The notes under the pieces were generated by a model. The model saw nothing but the letters and a program-made list of their open reading frames with translations. It did no database searches and had not been told where the DNA came from. From positions 346,494-410,493 of the forward strand of contig CAUYUJ010010491.1 in the NCBI GenBank assembly GCA_963575745.1: 64,000 nt of DNA, given 5' to 3'. Of this stretch, positions 10,740 to 21,472 are shown piece by piece. Both the position numbers and the translations under genes were made by a program. Numbering within the stretch: the first letter of the stretch is position 1; each line of letters begins with the position of its first letter. This stretch comes from Prorocentrum cordatum (taxonomy: Eukaryota > Sar > Dinophyceae > Prorocentrales > Prorocentraceae).

Positions 10740-12134
10740 ACGCTGACGATATATGGTGCTCAGTGCGTCAGCCGTTGGCCTGGACCCGCTGCCCCTTCCA
10801 CCAGTTCCTTGCGTGTTCCAGGAGAGCCTGGCAGAGGCGGGCTTCTCGGAACGCCTCGGCGAGGGCAGCCCGTCCGCCGTCGGTGGCCGAGTCCCATATG
10901 AAAGGGACGAGGATGCGGCTCCACGTGTACCCAGCAGGCCTCTCATCGTTGGCGACCCACTCCCGTATGCGCTTACCTCGTCAACGAAAGCCTCGATCCT
11001 GCATTGGCGAGCCACTCCTCCTGGGGGTTCCATTACGTGGTGGAGGGCTGGACGGCTGGAAGCGAGGTTGCTGTGAAGTCGCGGTGTTGCTTCCTGCTGC
11101 GGCGCCAGGGGTGTTGACTGCGTCAACTCGAGGGAGTGGGCGTCCCTCCTCAGCGGCGGCCATGGTTGCGGCCATCTGGTCCGCCCCCGTCAACCTTCGC
11201 CTGTACGATGGCGATATCCGTCCGTGTTACCTTTCGCCTTCGTCGTCCATATGTACGTCCTCGGGGTCTGGGGGCTCCTCCTGATTGGGGGGCTGCAAGG
11301 CTCGCACATGGAGCACTACGTCCCGTCCGAGAATGACGCCGAGGGGGTCTGCCATGTGTAATCGGCCCTCAATGCAAGGAGATGCATGCCTACCGCTGCT
11401 GTCTCAGCTTCGGTGTACAACCAAGATGGGGCCGAAGAACCGAGGCTCCTGCTGTGGAGCGTAGGGGCCGACGTGTCGGAAAAGCCGCTGGAAGTCGCTC
11501 ACAGTCAATGGAGGCGGTCCAGGGTCAGTTGGCACTGCTTGCAGGCTGCTGACAGCAGGGGTTCGGAGTGCCACGGGGAGCCAGATCCCCAGTGTGCGCG
11601 TTGTCGCCACCTGGTTGGGCCTGCTTCCCAGAATGACGCCGTCGCTCATTAGGAGCGGTCGGATCGAGTCGCTCTGAGCTGAGTGGACGTTGCGCAACTC
11701 AGTGCAGGCGGTGGCGGCCCACTCCAAGGGTGCGGCTCGGAGCCTGGACAGGGCGACGGCTGCGGTGACGATGTCGACTCTTGGTTGAGGGGTCCAGTGT
11801 GCGTGGCGTCGAGGTCGAGGCGGTGGTCGTCTCGATGCTCCATCATATGCCTCCAGGCTCCGAGGAGCTCTGTGACCAACCATGTGGCTTTGTAGTCCAC
11901 AGTGCCAGCGTCCTCGGCGTGTAGGTGGTATTGTATCGGGGCGAATATGTCGGCCGCTCTGGTAAGCTGCATGGCCAATCGGGGGCTGAGGTCGTCCAGC
12001 GGGAGGAGTGGCGCGGGCCTGACGTCGTTGGGGCGAGGGCCGCCCAGTACTCTCCACGAAGCCCCCAGTCGGTGGCAGGCAGGTCCTCTCAGGGTCCATG
12101 TTCCACACCAGGTGCATCGAGGGGTGGGAGTCAA
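10740..12134 (-). pseudogene. unrecognised ORF at the 5' side of the RING/MTase/YR unit
   Basis: Two overlapping minus-strand frames look coding: 11649-12134 (YKATWLVTELLGAWRHMMEH) and 11404-12117 in its 3' part (VDIVTAAVALSRL, then ATTRTLGIWLPVALRTPAV, then LTVSDFQRLFRHVGPYAP). A third frame at about 10,790-10,990 reads REWVANDERPAGYTWSRI and ARLCQALLEHARNWWKG. Read in order with frame changes they could be one 400-450-residue protein. I recognise no domain. It reads into the RING ORF. Confidence 0.4.
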
Positions 12135-12159
12135 GAATTCAATGTTCGCAAACTCGTCA

Positions 12160-13060
12160 CGCCTTCAAATCTGCAAAGTGTCAAGATCTTGAAATGGTCG
12201 CAGCTTCGAGTTGGCATCTGCGCAGCCGCCCACGCACGCTCGACAGGGCTCACGCACGCAAATGCACAAGTGCGCGTGCGTTCGCATGTGTCCATGCACG
12301 TATGCGCGTGTCAGGATGCGCGCGTGCGTGAACGTACGCATGCGCCTACATGTCTTGGGATCGCCCGACAACCCCTGCACATGGAGAAAAAATACTAAAA
12401 ACAAAGCCAGCGCTGAACTAATTGCACTGGCACTCTGGGTCGTGGTTTCGAGTGCCAGCTCTCACAAAATATCCATGTCTTCCCCATATGCTGCCCCCTG
12501 GCCCCACCCCGTCCCTGGGATATGGGGGTGGGAAGGTGGGAGGGGGGGCCGCGGGGGGGGTGACACCCCCCCCCCTGGGAGGGAGCACCCCTCCCTGGGA
12601 GAAGCGTTCGGCTCCAGACCCTCAGCGTCGTCGCCGTCATCGCCGCCGTCGTCTTCGTCCCCCTTCAAGGTCAGCGGCACCGGCCGGAAGGCCTTTGCAA
12701 TGTCTCCGTCTTCCCCATATGCTGCCCCTGGCCCCGCCCTTCCCTGGGACCCGGGTTTGGACCCCCCCTCGCGGATCGTCGGCGTGTGCGTCTTAGGACC
12801 TGTTCTCCGCTGCACGCCTCCCTGCGCGTGCGTGCTTCCTAAATGGCCCAGCGTGGTTCCAAGTTGGCCCAATGTGACCCAAAATGGGCTCGATCATGGG
12901 CTCAATGACGGTTTCCAGCATGGAGATGAGAGGATCCCAGCGAGGCACCTGGAGGCCAAAATCACTTTAGAGAGTTCGTTGATGCTCGCGTTCGCGCATT
13001 TTCACTTCCGATGGGCCTCTGAGGCTCTAGAAGCCGCCCTAAAGAGGGGGCCAGAAGGAC
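12160..13060 (+). other. alternating purine-pyrimidine tract and a local repeat; no gene
   Basis: Positions 12,225-12,350 are rich in alternating GCGTGCG, CGTATGCGCGTG and GCGCGCGTGCG. A segment with CCATATGCTGCCCC...TCCCTGGGA occurs near 12,485 and again near 12,716, about 231 bp apart. The CACCCCCC/GGGAGGG stretch at 12,530-12,600 can fold on itself. No coding seen. Confidence 0.5.
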
Positions 13061-13179
13061 CCTCATGGCTCTGAAGAGCATATCGAGAGAGCCCCACGAG
13101 CCTCATGAGGGCCTGGAGAAACAATTGTTCTCATACCGAGGGGGGATGATGAGTGGGCTCCCCCCTTTGGAGCTGACTG

Positions 13180-14800
13180 CTTCCAGCATAGCCCCAAGAG
13201 ATTCCCATAAGAGCTCCAAGAGGCCTCCAAGAGGCTGCAAGCAGGCCCCAGGTCCCAAGTTTAGATACGGGGGACCGAAAAAGAAGCCAAGCTACGCTAA
13301 ACGAAATAAAGCCAGGTTCCGCGACATCAACCGCAGATTAGCTATGCTACGCAAGCCAAGACTGGCATTGCAACACTGTCTCGACATGATGTAGTTCGAC
13401 TGGTGACCTCCCCTGTGTTTCACTAGCTGCCCTTCGCACGACGGGTCGCCTAGGGGCGCCACCGTGCCAGCGCCACGTTGGGGCGGGCATCTGTTGTCTG
13501 GCAGTTGCGTCAGCTCAGCGCCTCTCAGGCCGCCCCCCCCCTTCCCGGCGCAGCCAAGGTCCGAAAATCGACCCCCTGGTGTTGCTCTCTGGCACACTCT
13601 TCTGCCTCCAGACGGCTCCAAGACAGGCAAAGACCGCTCCCAACTGGCTACAAATCGCCCTAAGACCTTCCAAAGGCGGCCGAACAAGCCCGCGAAAGCT
13701 CCAAGATCTACCAAAGATGCCACAAGATGCTCCCAAAAAGACTATCAGGCAAAGAAGCCTTCAGCAAGGAAAAACCTCGGGAGAATCTATAATCTATATG
13801 TATTGCGTCCGATGCATTTCACCTTCAGATCGCCCCAGGAAAGAGTCAAAGAGCCCTATGACAAGACAGCCACAGACGGCCCCAAGAGCGCCGTCAAACC
13901 GCCCCAAGAGTGTACGTGTCGGCTTGCAGGCGGATCCAAGACAGTCAAAGACCGCTCCCAACTGGCTTTCAATCTCACAATCACCTTCCAAAGACGGCCG
14001 AACAAGCCACCGGAAGCTCCAAGATCTACCAAAGATGCCACAAGATGCTACCCAAAAAAACAAGGAAAGTTCAAAGAAGCCTCCCGCAAGGCCGTCACAT
14101 GCAAACAAGATAGAAAAGCCTCGGGATAATCAATGGTATTGCGTCCGATCCGTTTCAGATTCAGATCGCCCCGAGAAAGCTTCAGAGAGCCCTAGGAAGA
14201 CCCCAAGACGGCCTAAGACGGCCCAAAGAGTGCCTTAAGACCGCCCCATGAGCGCAATATTCGACTTGCAGACGTCTCCAAAACAGTCAAAGACAACCCC
14301 AAAAACCTCTACAAGGCGCCCCAAGACCATCCAAACACGGAACAACTAGCCTTCACGCTCCGAGGGAATCGCAAGACGCCCCAAGGCAGCAAGGTCCAAG
14401 AGGCAACACACTGTGAAAAACTATTGAACATCAATGTGTTTTGCCCCGATGATGCTGAGCTCGGTTTTCGCCTCGGATAAGCTTCAGACAGCCTCAACAA
14501 TCTTCCAAGAGGGCCCAAGACGGCCTCAAGAGTGCGCCACGACAGGCCCAAGACTGCCCAAAAATGCCCCGAAACGGTCCAAGAGGGTTCCTAGACGACC
14601 CCAAGAGCTACACAGACGTCCCCAAGATATTTGAATCGAGCTTCTCCAGAAGAGATCTGTCGAACCATCGCGCCACGGCCCCGAGACCCCCCAACGGACA
14701 ATCGACGAGCCCCCAACAGACCCCGAAGAGGCTCACGAGAGGGCCCATCGGGGCCCTCAAGAGACCCGAAGGAGCCCCCAGGAAGGGTCTAAGATCCTGC
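13180..14800 (+). repeat. degenerate ~320-340-bp tandem repeat
   Basis: The segment starting TCCAAGACAG(G/T)CAAAGACCG occurs at 13617 and 13934 and, decayed, at 14277. The first two copies share about 120 bp including CCGAACAAGCC, GCTCCAAGATCTACC and GATGCCACAAGATGC. Each copy is followed by a TATTGCGTCCGATxC(A/G)TTTCA element (13,801 and 14,138). Inside, short CCAAGACGGCC-type motifs recur to about 14.75 kb. Open frames on both strands are repeat products. Confidence 0.8.
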
Positions 14801-15540
14801 ACGAGGGAAAAGGAGGATGAAGGAGGAAGGAAGCGGAGAAAGGGGCTGCGGGCAAGAAGGGGGCGTTGGAGCCCCGCGCCAGCTCAGACAAGGCACTGAG
14901 CAGAAGCGGGTCCTAAAATCAGCCTCACTCCCGCCGCGTTGCGACGCTGGCACGGTACGGCAGGGTCGTCCGCGCCGGGGTCGCCGCCGCACCGCCACGG
15001 CGCAAGCCTTCCGTAGTGGGGTCTGCCGCAGCAAGGCTGAGGGGGGGTCAAAGGGGGGAATTCGCTCCGAAGGAAAGATAATGACGAGGAATCGGTGATG
15101 CACCGCCGACAGATCAGCGGTGGGCTCCCGGTGGCCAAGCTAAACGTTCCTGGGCATGAAAGGCGACCCAGGCGCCGATTGGGGGTCGGTGGTCCCTCCC
15201 CTGAGTCCGCGATCCTGGTCGTCTGGTTTTCGGGTCGTGACCTGAGTCTCCGGCAGGCCTTCGGGACGATGTGGACATCCCCGGACGACTCTCGGCAGAG
15301 CGCAGCTTCTGCAGAGCATCCCGAGACGGGAAAACCTGTGGGAACTTGCGACAAAGACCGAAAACCTCCAAAAGACCCCCCCCCCTTGGTTTTGCCCCCG
15401 AGGGAGTGCGTGCGACACGTCCAGAGGTTGATGCACGCCGCGCGCGGGAGAGGAGAGAGGGGTGAGGGGGCCGAGGCGGTGGACGCATGGCCGTGCATCC
15501 GGCTAGCCGGGGAGGGCACGGCGGCGCAGGCGCGGCGCAG
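14801..15540. other. no recognisable feature
   Basis: Purine-rich at first (about 14,805-14,870), then mixed sequence. I see no domain, RNA gene or strong repeat. Open frames on both strands lack protein-like composition. Confidence 0.35.
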
Positions 15541-15559
15541 CGAACGCAGGAAACAGGTG

Positions 15560-15960
15560 CAGCTGGGGAGGAGGAGCAGGAGGAGGAGAAGGAGGAGGAG
15601 GAGGAGGAGGAGGAGAAGGAGGAGGAGGAGAAGGATCAGAGGAGGATCGGAGAAGGATCAGAAGATCAGAGGACGAGGGGAATCACGAGAGGTGGTTGTG
15701 TGGAGGGGTAGGGAGGGGGAGGGGGGCAGGAGAAAGTCGAAGGCGAAGGAGAAGCATGAGAAGGAGGAGAGCGAGGAGGATGGAGGACGATGGAAAAAGA
15801 GAAAGAAGCTGAAATGGGAATGATAGGGAGAGCATCGTGTTCCCCCAACCTCCTCCTAATCCTGCATCTTCGTCTTCCTCCTCCTGAGTACGAGGAGGAG
15901 GAGGAGGAGGAGGAGGAGGAGGAGGGAGGCAGGGAGGCAGGGAGGGAGGGAGGAGGGAAG
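15560..15960 (+). repeat. GGA/GAG microsatellite blocks
   Basis: Imperfect (GGA)n runs at about 15,565-15,640 and 15,890-15,960, with purine-rich sequence between. Glu/Arg-rich and Ser/Pro-rich open frames here are repeat artefacts. Confidence 0.85.
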
Positions 15961-16190
15961 GACCGCAACAACGGTCAAACCTCGGCGAGGGCTGCTTCGA
16001 CGTGGCAGCGCGAGCGCCCCGATTGGCCCGGTGCGGGCGAAAACTGCCGCCCGAAGCCACGACACACCGCGCGTGCCGCTGCCAGGCTAAGCTCGCGGCG
16101 TTCCGCTGATTCCACGCTGGGATCGCGCCATCTGATAGCACCTGCAAGCGGTAGTTCTTCCGCCTCCCACTCCATCCCGCCTCGTCCTCC
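15961..16190. other. short unique segment
   Basis: GC-rich unique sequence between two microsatellites. Nothing recognised. Confidence 0.3.
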
Positions 16191-16455
16191 TCCGTTTCGT
16201 CCTCATCCTCCTCATCATCCTCCTCCCCATCATCATCATGATCATCATCATCATCATCACCAGCATCATCATCATCATCATCGTCGTCGTCATCGTCATC
16301 ATCATGATCATCAGCAGCATTAGCATCAGCATAAGCATCAGCATCAGCATCAGCATCAGCATCAGCATCAGCATCAACCGCATCATCATCATCATCATCA
16401 TCATCAGCATCAGCATCAGCAACAGCATCATCATCATCATCATAATCATCATCAT
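16191..16455 (+). repeat. CAT/CAG microsatellite, left flank of the DIRS element
   Basis: Imperfect (CAT)n with CAG interruptions, ending CATCATCAT at 16455 where repeat B2 begins. The same microsatellite type resumes at 23,392 on the other side of the element. This indicates insertion into a once-continuous array. Confidence 0.9.
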
Positions 16456-16633
16456 GGGGCTGCGAGCCTGGCGAGATACATACCACTGAGCCCTGGCGAG
16501 CCTGTTCTATTCTCCTGGCGAGGCGCCAACGAGAAAATCTGTCTTCGAGAACAGTGCTTCGTCATCGCGATGAAACTGCAAGCGAGAGGCCGAGCAAAAC
16601 TGTGACGCACAGCGAGCCTCTGCTCGAAAGATG
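16456..16633 (-). repeat. split direct repeat B2 (outer)
   Basis: 178 bp, 174 identical to B1 (differences C/T, C/T, C/T, A/G type). It forms the 3' end of the element on the minus strand, next to the CAT array. A 40-bp stretch (16634-16673) without a match separates it from A2. Confidence 0.9.
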
Positions 16634-16673
16634 CCCCTGCTACATATGACATTGAAAGGGTGGCCGCGGGTGG

Positions 16674-16772
16674 GAGCCAAAAAGACTGTGGAGCGGAGCA
16701 AAGGGCAGATGCTGAGCAAGCGTGGACGGCGACAAGAGGCTCTCCTCCCCAGGCCTGTGCACGCACTCCTAT
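16674..16772 (-). repeat. split direct repeat A2
   Basis: 99 bp, identical to A1 at 23293-23391 except one T/G. It starts GAGCCAAAAAGACTG and ends GCACTCCTAT on the plus strand, and abuts B1 directly. Confidence 0.9.
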
Positions 16773-16950
16773 GGGGCTGCGAGCCCGGCGAGATACATAC
16801 CACTGAGCCCTGGCGAGCCTGTTCTATTTTCCTGGCGAGGCGCCAATGAGAAAATCTGTCTTCGAGAACAGTGCTTCGTCATCGCGATGAGACTGCAAGC
16901 GAGAGGCCGAGCAAAACTGTGACGCACAGCGAGCCTCTGCTCGAAAGATG
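16773..16950 (-). repeat. split direct repeat B1 (inner)
   Basis: 178-bp partner of B2, starting GGGGCTGCGAGCC and ending GCTCGAAAGATG. It lies between the coding region and A2. Confidence 0.9.
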
Positions 16951-17135
16951 TCCCGACCCATCCCGAAACAGCAGTGGATGTGACTCAGGCTTGAAAGAAT
17001 CTGGCTCGCAGAGGGGCCACAAGAGCACGGGCTAGCGCACGATTGAGCTGCTGTGGATACGACTGAGCTATCTGTGTCCACCGTTGGCCACTCGGAGCAG
17101 GGCCTGACAGAATAACATGCTTGCATCCCGCTCGG

Positions 17136-17739
17136 CTACAAACGCCGCTGGTGCCCTGGCACCGCCGCGAAAGCCCCTCGAGATCCTGGACGGGGGTGTT
17201 TCCGCACAGCAGCGCGGTGGGCTTTTTTCCACGGAGTGCCGAACTGACAGAAGTCTATCCTCAGAGGCGTCACCGAGGGGGAGGAGGCCAGGCGCTGGAA
17301 CTCACGGGTTTTGAACATATAGCTAGCGCATGGGTTCTCAAGAACCCACGGGGCACCAACGGCGTCACATTCGCGAATTATTGCCAGAAGCTCTACAACA
17401 CTTGTTACCCTCCTTTAGTTTCGCCCAGTCCTTTAAACTGACCTCCTTCCTTGAAAACCCCCACGGTCGAGACGCAGATCGGATGGGCGCAGTGCGAACG
17501 CGCGCTATACTAAAACTGATGCACGGTGGCGCAATCATTGCCCCGAGACACCGACCTCGTCGAACGTCTGAGAGGAGTGCCCTTAAAACGCGGGCAGAGG
17601 TGAGGTCGCCGCGCTCTCCATGCGTGATCTCCCAGGTCCGTGCCTGGAAGCCGAGCCGTCGCAAGGCTCGGGCGACTCCGCCCTGGCCCGCGAAGGCGTC
17701 TGCAATGTAAGTGTCCTGCATCAGTTGCGCTCCGAACAT
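17136..17739 (-). pseudogene. DIRS methyltransferase-like domain, broken
   Basis: Starting near Met 17739, in a frame that overlaps the end of the recombinase ORF by 19 bases, the minus strand encodes ADAFAGQGGVARALRRLGF (motif I-like, SAM binding). It continues with EITHGERGDLT and IAPPCISFSIAR, a motif-IV-like PPC. The frame stops at 17365. A downstream frame (17136-17318) holds IDFCQFGTPWKK, which reads like the domain's C-terminal part, so the middle was lost or shifted. DIRS elements commonly encode a methyltransferase-like domain; its substrate is not settled. Confidence 0.7.
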
Positions 17740-19235
17740 GGGGAAGGCACGAGCCGCGCGTGGAGGGCGATCTCCGCGCCGCGAAGCTCGCACTCCTGAA
17801 AATATGCTTGAAGCGCGGCCGGGTGGCGGTGAAAAGAGTCTGACAGCCTGGCGTGCTTCTCGTAACGGGCCACGCTCTTGTTCGACTTCCACTGACCCCG
17901 CTTCTGCACCTCCAACAGGGAGCGCGAGCCTCGCGCTCTGTCCACGCTCGGCCCGCTGTGCCGCGTCTGGTAGGGCACGAGGTCGGGCGTTCCGATCAGC
18001 CGAGCCGCCTGGCGGAAGGCGTGCAGGCACTCCCCGTAGTCGAAGTCCCACAGCGGCCCCCCTCCAGCCACAGCTCGCAGACGCTCCCACAGCGGGTTCA
18101 GCTCCTTCGTCCAATCGCTGTCCAGCAAGATCGACACATCTGACTCCCCGGTATTGCTGCGCCCCACCCGCTCCTGCGGGTGCGCGAGCACCGCCCAGTG
18201 CTGGGTCACGAACAGCGCTGGTGGGATCAGGTCGCTGCCCTGCACCGTCAGCAACGCGCCCGGCCTGAGGTAGGTCGAGACGGCCATGATCACGAACACG
18301 GCCATCCGAGGGCGGCCGAGGTGGCACATGGCGTTCGCGAGCCCGCACCACACGCCCAGCCCCTCCGGCCTGCGGGAGCGCCCCGGGCACAGCTTCTGCC
18401 AGCCCTGCAGCGCCCTCCAGGCGCGGGGTAGCTCCAGGGAGCCCCTGCGCCCGTAGGCCGGGTGGAGGTGGATCCAGCCCGCCAGCGCCTTTGCCCCAGC
18501 TGACGGCTGCAAGCCCTTGAAGAAGCACGTCTCGAGGTATGACGCGAAAGCGGCGTCCACAGCGTCGGCCTCGGCGTGCTCCACGTTCAGGCCCCGCGCC
18601 GCTGCAAAGGTCTTGAAGGCCGCCACCTCGAAGGTGCACTCGAGATGGGCCTTGTCCGAGACGGCCCGCTTCTCGAGCAGAGTGATCCCGTCGCCCTCGG
18701 CCCTGAGCTTCTCCTCGAGGTAGTTCCAGAGCCGCCGCTTCGAGCGCGTAGCCAGCGTCCTCTCTCGGCGCGCGACCCGACCGGGGCCCTCGGACGCGGG
18801 CCCAGCGCTGGAGGAGCTCGAGGCGCGCTGCCTCCGAGCGCCGCGCTTCTCGACGTAGTCGCCTTTCCCCTCGCGCACAACCTGCTTGGCCCACTCCTCG
18901 AGGGTCTGGCGCTGGGGCGGCCTCGGCAGCAGCAGCTCCTCTAGCGGCACGCGTGGCGAGAGCAGCCTCGTCCGCAGAAGCCCTCTCTGCGCGGCTGCGC
19001 GGCTCTGCAGCCGCGGCCTCGCCGCTGCCAGCGCCCTCGCCCTCCTCCCGGGCGCCGGCCCCGCGCCCTGGTCGCTCACATGCGCCGGTGCCCGCGCGGC
19101 AAGGGCCCGCTGGCGCTTCCGCCCGGCACCCGTCAGCTTGGGCCTGCGGCGGCGGCGCCCGGCGCACGAAGTCGGGAATGACCCAAGCAAGAGACGACGA
19201 TGCTTTTTCTGAAAAGATACGGGACGGCTCGTCAC
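17721..19235 (-). CDS. DIRS tyrosine recombinase
   Basis: An open frame of 504 codons. The first ~150 residues are basic and low-complexity, followed by LEEWAKQVVREGKG and an N-terminal core-binding-like region (TFEVAAFKTFAAARG, then ASYLETCFFKGLQ). The catalytic part keeps Arg I in YLRPGALL (Arg codon 18264-18266), His in QTRHSGPS (17958-17960) and the Tyr in WKSNKSVARYEKH (17862-17864). It integrates the circular cDNA by strand exchange at AT. It lies 3' of RNase H in a different frame. This is the only one of the window's three recombinases with the His intact. Confidence 0.85.
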   Translation of the reverse strand: MTSRPVSFQKKHRRLLLGSFPTSCAGRRRRRPKLTGAGRKRQRALAARAPAHVSDQGAGPAPGRRARALAAARPRLQSRAAAQRGLLRTRLLSPRVPLEELLLPRPPQRQTLEEWAKQVVREGKGDYVEKRGARRQRASSSSSAGPASEGPGRVARRERTLATRSKRRLWNYLEEKLRAEGDGITLLEKRAVSDKAHLECTFEVAAFKTFAAARGLNVEHAEADAVDAAFASYLETCFFKGLQPSAGAKALAGWIHLHPAYGRRGSLELPRAWRALQGWQKLCPGRSRRPEGLGVWCGLANAMCHLGRPRMAVFVIMAVSTYLRPGALLTVQGSDLIPPALFVTQHWAVLAHPQERVGRSNTGESDVSILLDSDWTKELNPLWERLRAVAGGGPLWDFDYGECLHAFRQAARLIGTPDLVPYQTRHSGPSVDRARGSRSLLEVQKRGQWKSNKSVARYEKHARLSDSFHRHPAALQAYFQECELRGAEIALHARLVPSPCSERN

Positions 19236-19950
19236 AAAAGTTGAGCTCGCTGGGAACCCACGTCACGTGAAGCCTAATACTGCGAGCCAGCAAGAATCCA
19301 GTTAGCTTTCGCAGGACGGCCAGCAGCATGAAGTCCCGGCACGGGCACCGACTCACAGCCAGCACGACGCCCATGTTGTCGCAGAGGTGGAGGCGCCTGC
19401 GGTTGCCGCCGACGGCGACCTGAGCCAGCCGCCGCACAGAGGCCAGCAGCGCGCGCGCCCCCAGCAAAGTGATGTGCCCCTGGCGCCCCCACGCACCAGC
19501 GCGGCACACTCGCCAACCCTCAGGATGGAGGAGACGTGCTGGCACCTCGGGAAAGCCCTCCACGATGGACCAGTCCTCCTCCAGCTCCTCCTCCGCGCGC
19601 GGCCGCCAGACGCCGTCCTCGAACACGATTCCGGCGGCCGTCATCGCGGAGTCGCGGGGGGCAACCGGCCCGCCGCGGCGGAAACGACCTCGTTCTCGGA
19701 CTCGCCCGACACTCGCCACGTCACGGGATGGCCAGCGCGAGCTCACGACGCCGAAGCCCTCGGGGGACGCATCCGGCGCGGTGACGCCCCTGTTCCACGG
19801 CAGCCACCAGTCGCTCTGCATGAACACCAGCAGCCCCAAGAAGGCACCGATCTCCGCCTTGACCGAGTCCCAGAGCTCGATGTCCTTCGCGTAAGTGGCG
19901 TGCACGAAAGCGCACGGGGCCGCGAAAACAGCCATGGTCTCTCTCTATTG
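19230..19950 (-). pseudogene. DIRS RNase H domain
   Basis: Minus frame from Met 19935: KDIELWDSVKAEIGAFLGLL, then TAPDASPEGFGVVSS (first Asp), LHLCDNMGVVLAVSRC (Asp), and WVPSELNFCDEPSR (Asp). The last is the WVP...D signature of DIRS/gypsy-like RNase H. It degrades the RNA of RNA:DNA hybrids during reverse transcription. It is joined to RT upstream by a frame change near 19.94 kb, and to the recombinase downstream by another near 19.2 kb. Confidence 0.8.
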
Positions 19951-21472
19951 ATCAGGGCGGCGCAGGTACAGTGCCCGAGGATGCTCTCCACCATCTGCCC
20001 GCTGGCTCGCCCACGCTGGAGGAGGCAGAGCAGCCCCCTCTCGATCCTGCACCGGCGCTTCGGCGTGAGGCAGGTCGCAAGCCTCGAGCCATCGAGGTCA
20101 ACTCCCAGCGCGGAGCCCTTCTCGGTGAAGAGCTCGACCTCGTGGATGTCCAACCGTTCTCGCTAAAGACCTGCACCTGCTCGGAAAGGGCGGCGCCCAC
20201 CGTGTCGGCGCCCCTGCCCAGGACCCCGAGGTTGTCCACGTAGACGTACCGCCAGACGTCCGTCACGGGGGCGCCTGTCTCGAACACGGCCGACTCCCCG
20301 CGATCCGACAACAGGCGGCCGTGGTGAAGGAGCGGCGCGCTGCCCGAGAGCCTGGTGTTGGCGTTCTGGCAGAAGTAGAGGCCCCACGCAAAGCCCATCG
20401 GCAGAGGGCGCGCGGCGGGCCACACCTGGGCGCCCCCTGAGGCCAAGTCGCCCTCGACCAAAGGCAAGCCCGCGGGATCCACCTCCGCGGCGAGCACGGG
20501 CTCGTCGCAGAACATGCGGCTCATCCACGGGGGCATGATCACGCGGTGGAAACAGTTCTCCACGTCTGCGACACCGAGGGCAATGCGAAGCGCTCGGAGA
20601 GCGCCGCGGCCGAGGTCGCTGGTCAGCTCGGGGTCCTCGTCCACGAAAACCTCGATGGAGGCCAGGCCCTCCGCGGTCAGCAGGTCGACGTGAGGTGGCT
20701 GGGCGAAGCGCTGGTTGGCTGCTCGACCGTCCAGAATGAGCCTCTGCTTGGTCTTACCCTTCTTCCAGACGAAGAAGGACCCGATGAAGTCGATGGGCTA
20801 CGTGGTGTACCGGAGCATGCCTATACCATGTAGGCACCGGATGAACCGAAGGTACTGGCGACGCGATCGACCAAGGCGAGGGTCAGAGCACGGCTTGACG
20901 GGCCCCCGCCGCCGCAAGTCCACGAACTCACTGATGTCACGTAGCATTCTCTCTCCACAACCCTCCAAGAAAAGGCGCCCCTGCTGGTCGACAAGGTCAT
21001 ACACGGACGGCGCCGCGGAGACGTCGGCAGGCAGTGAGACGAGGCGCAACTGGAAGGGGGCAATGTTCGATTGGCATTCCTCATACAGGGAAACGCCACG
21101 GATCATCTCCAAAAACGACGATCTCGGAGAGGGTGCGTCAGCTGTCGGCTCCTGGGATCTGACCAGGCCCTCGATGCGCGCCACGACCTCATCATGCCTC
21201 CCAGTGAACTCGCACCGATGCAAGGACGTGCTGCTCTCGAGTCCCTCCAGCCAGTTAAGCGCCCTGATCGCACGGTTCACGACCACGAAGATACGCCGCT
21301 GCCCACGAGGTCCTCGTCGCTCACGGTGACGTCGGCTGAAGACGCCCTCCGCCACCAGGGGGATCGGGAAGAGCAAGCGCGAGCCCCGTCCCGGCGGTAA
21401 GGCAGCCGACGTGGGTCGAAACGTCTCGGCGGGAGGGGGCCCATTCCCCCCGCCGTGCTCAAGGGCGGTCAT
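19951..21472 (-). pseudogene. DIRS reverse transcriptase
   Basis: Starts at Met 21472, whose ATG overlaps the ORF1 stop as ATGA. Upstream residues include FLEMIRGVSLYEECQSN. The frame meets one TAG at 20798-20800 between GMLRYTT and PIDFIGSFFVWKKGKT, then continues in the same frame: KQRLILDGRAANQRF (motif 2), DVENCFHRVIMP (motif A, about 20,545-20,575), LPMGFAWGLYFCQ (motif B), and YVDNLGVLG (motif C, where YVDD is usual; about 20,225-20,248). A frame change near 20.15 kb leads to the thumb region (KRRCRIERGLLCLLQRGRA). The single TAG and the YVDN box are odd for an otherwise well-kept RT. Confidence 0.8.

Larger units (their letters stand above)
2881..12134 (-). mobile_element. candidate RING / C5-MTase / tyrosine-recombinase unit
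   Basis: About 9.2 kb of minus-strand coding debris, ordered unknown ORF, small ORF, RING-like, unknown, C5-MTase-like, tyrosine recombinase. I see no RT or RNase H anywhere in it, so it is not an ordinary DIRS element. It could be a Crypton-like DNA element, a DIRS relative that lost its RT, or several nested fossils. No terminal repeats were found, so both ends are only the outer limits of recognisable coding. Confidence 0.4.

Noticed and set aside
18953-19270. Plus-strand ORFs over the DIRS recombinase
   Set aside because: Shadow frames of the minus-strand YR gene, which has clear catalytic motifs.
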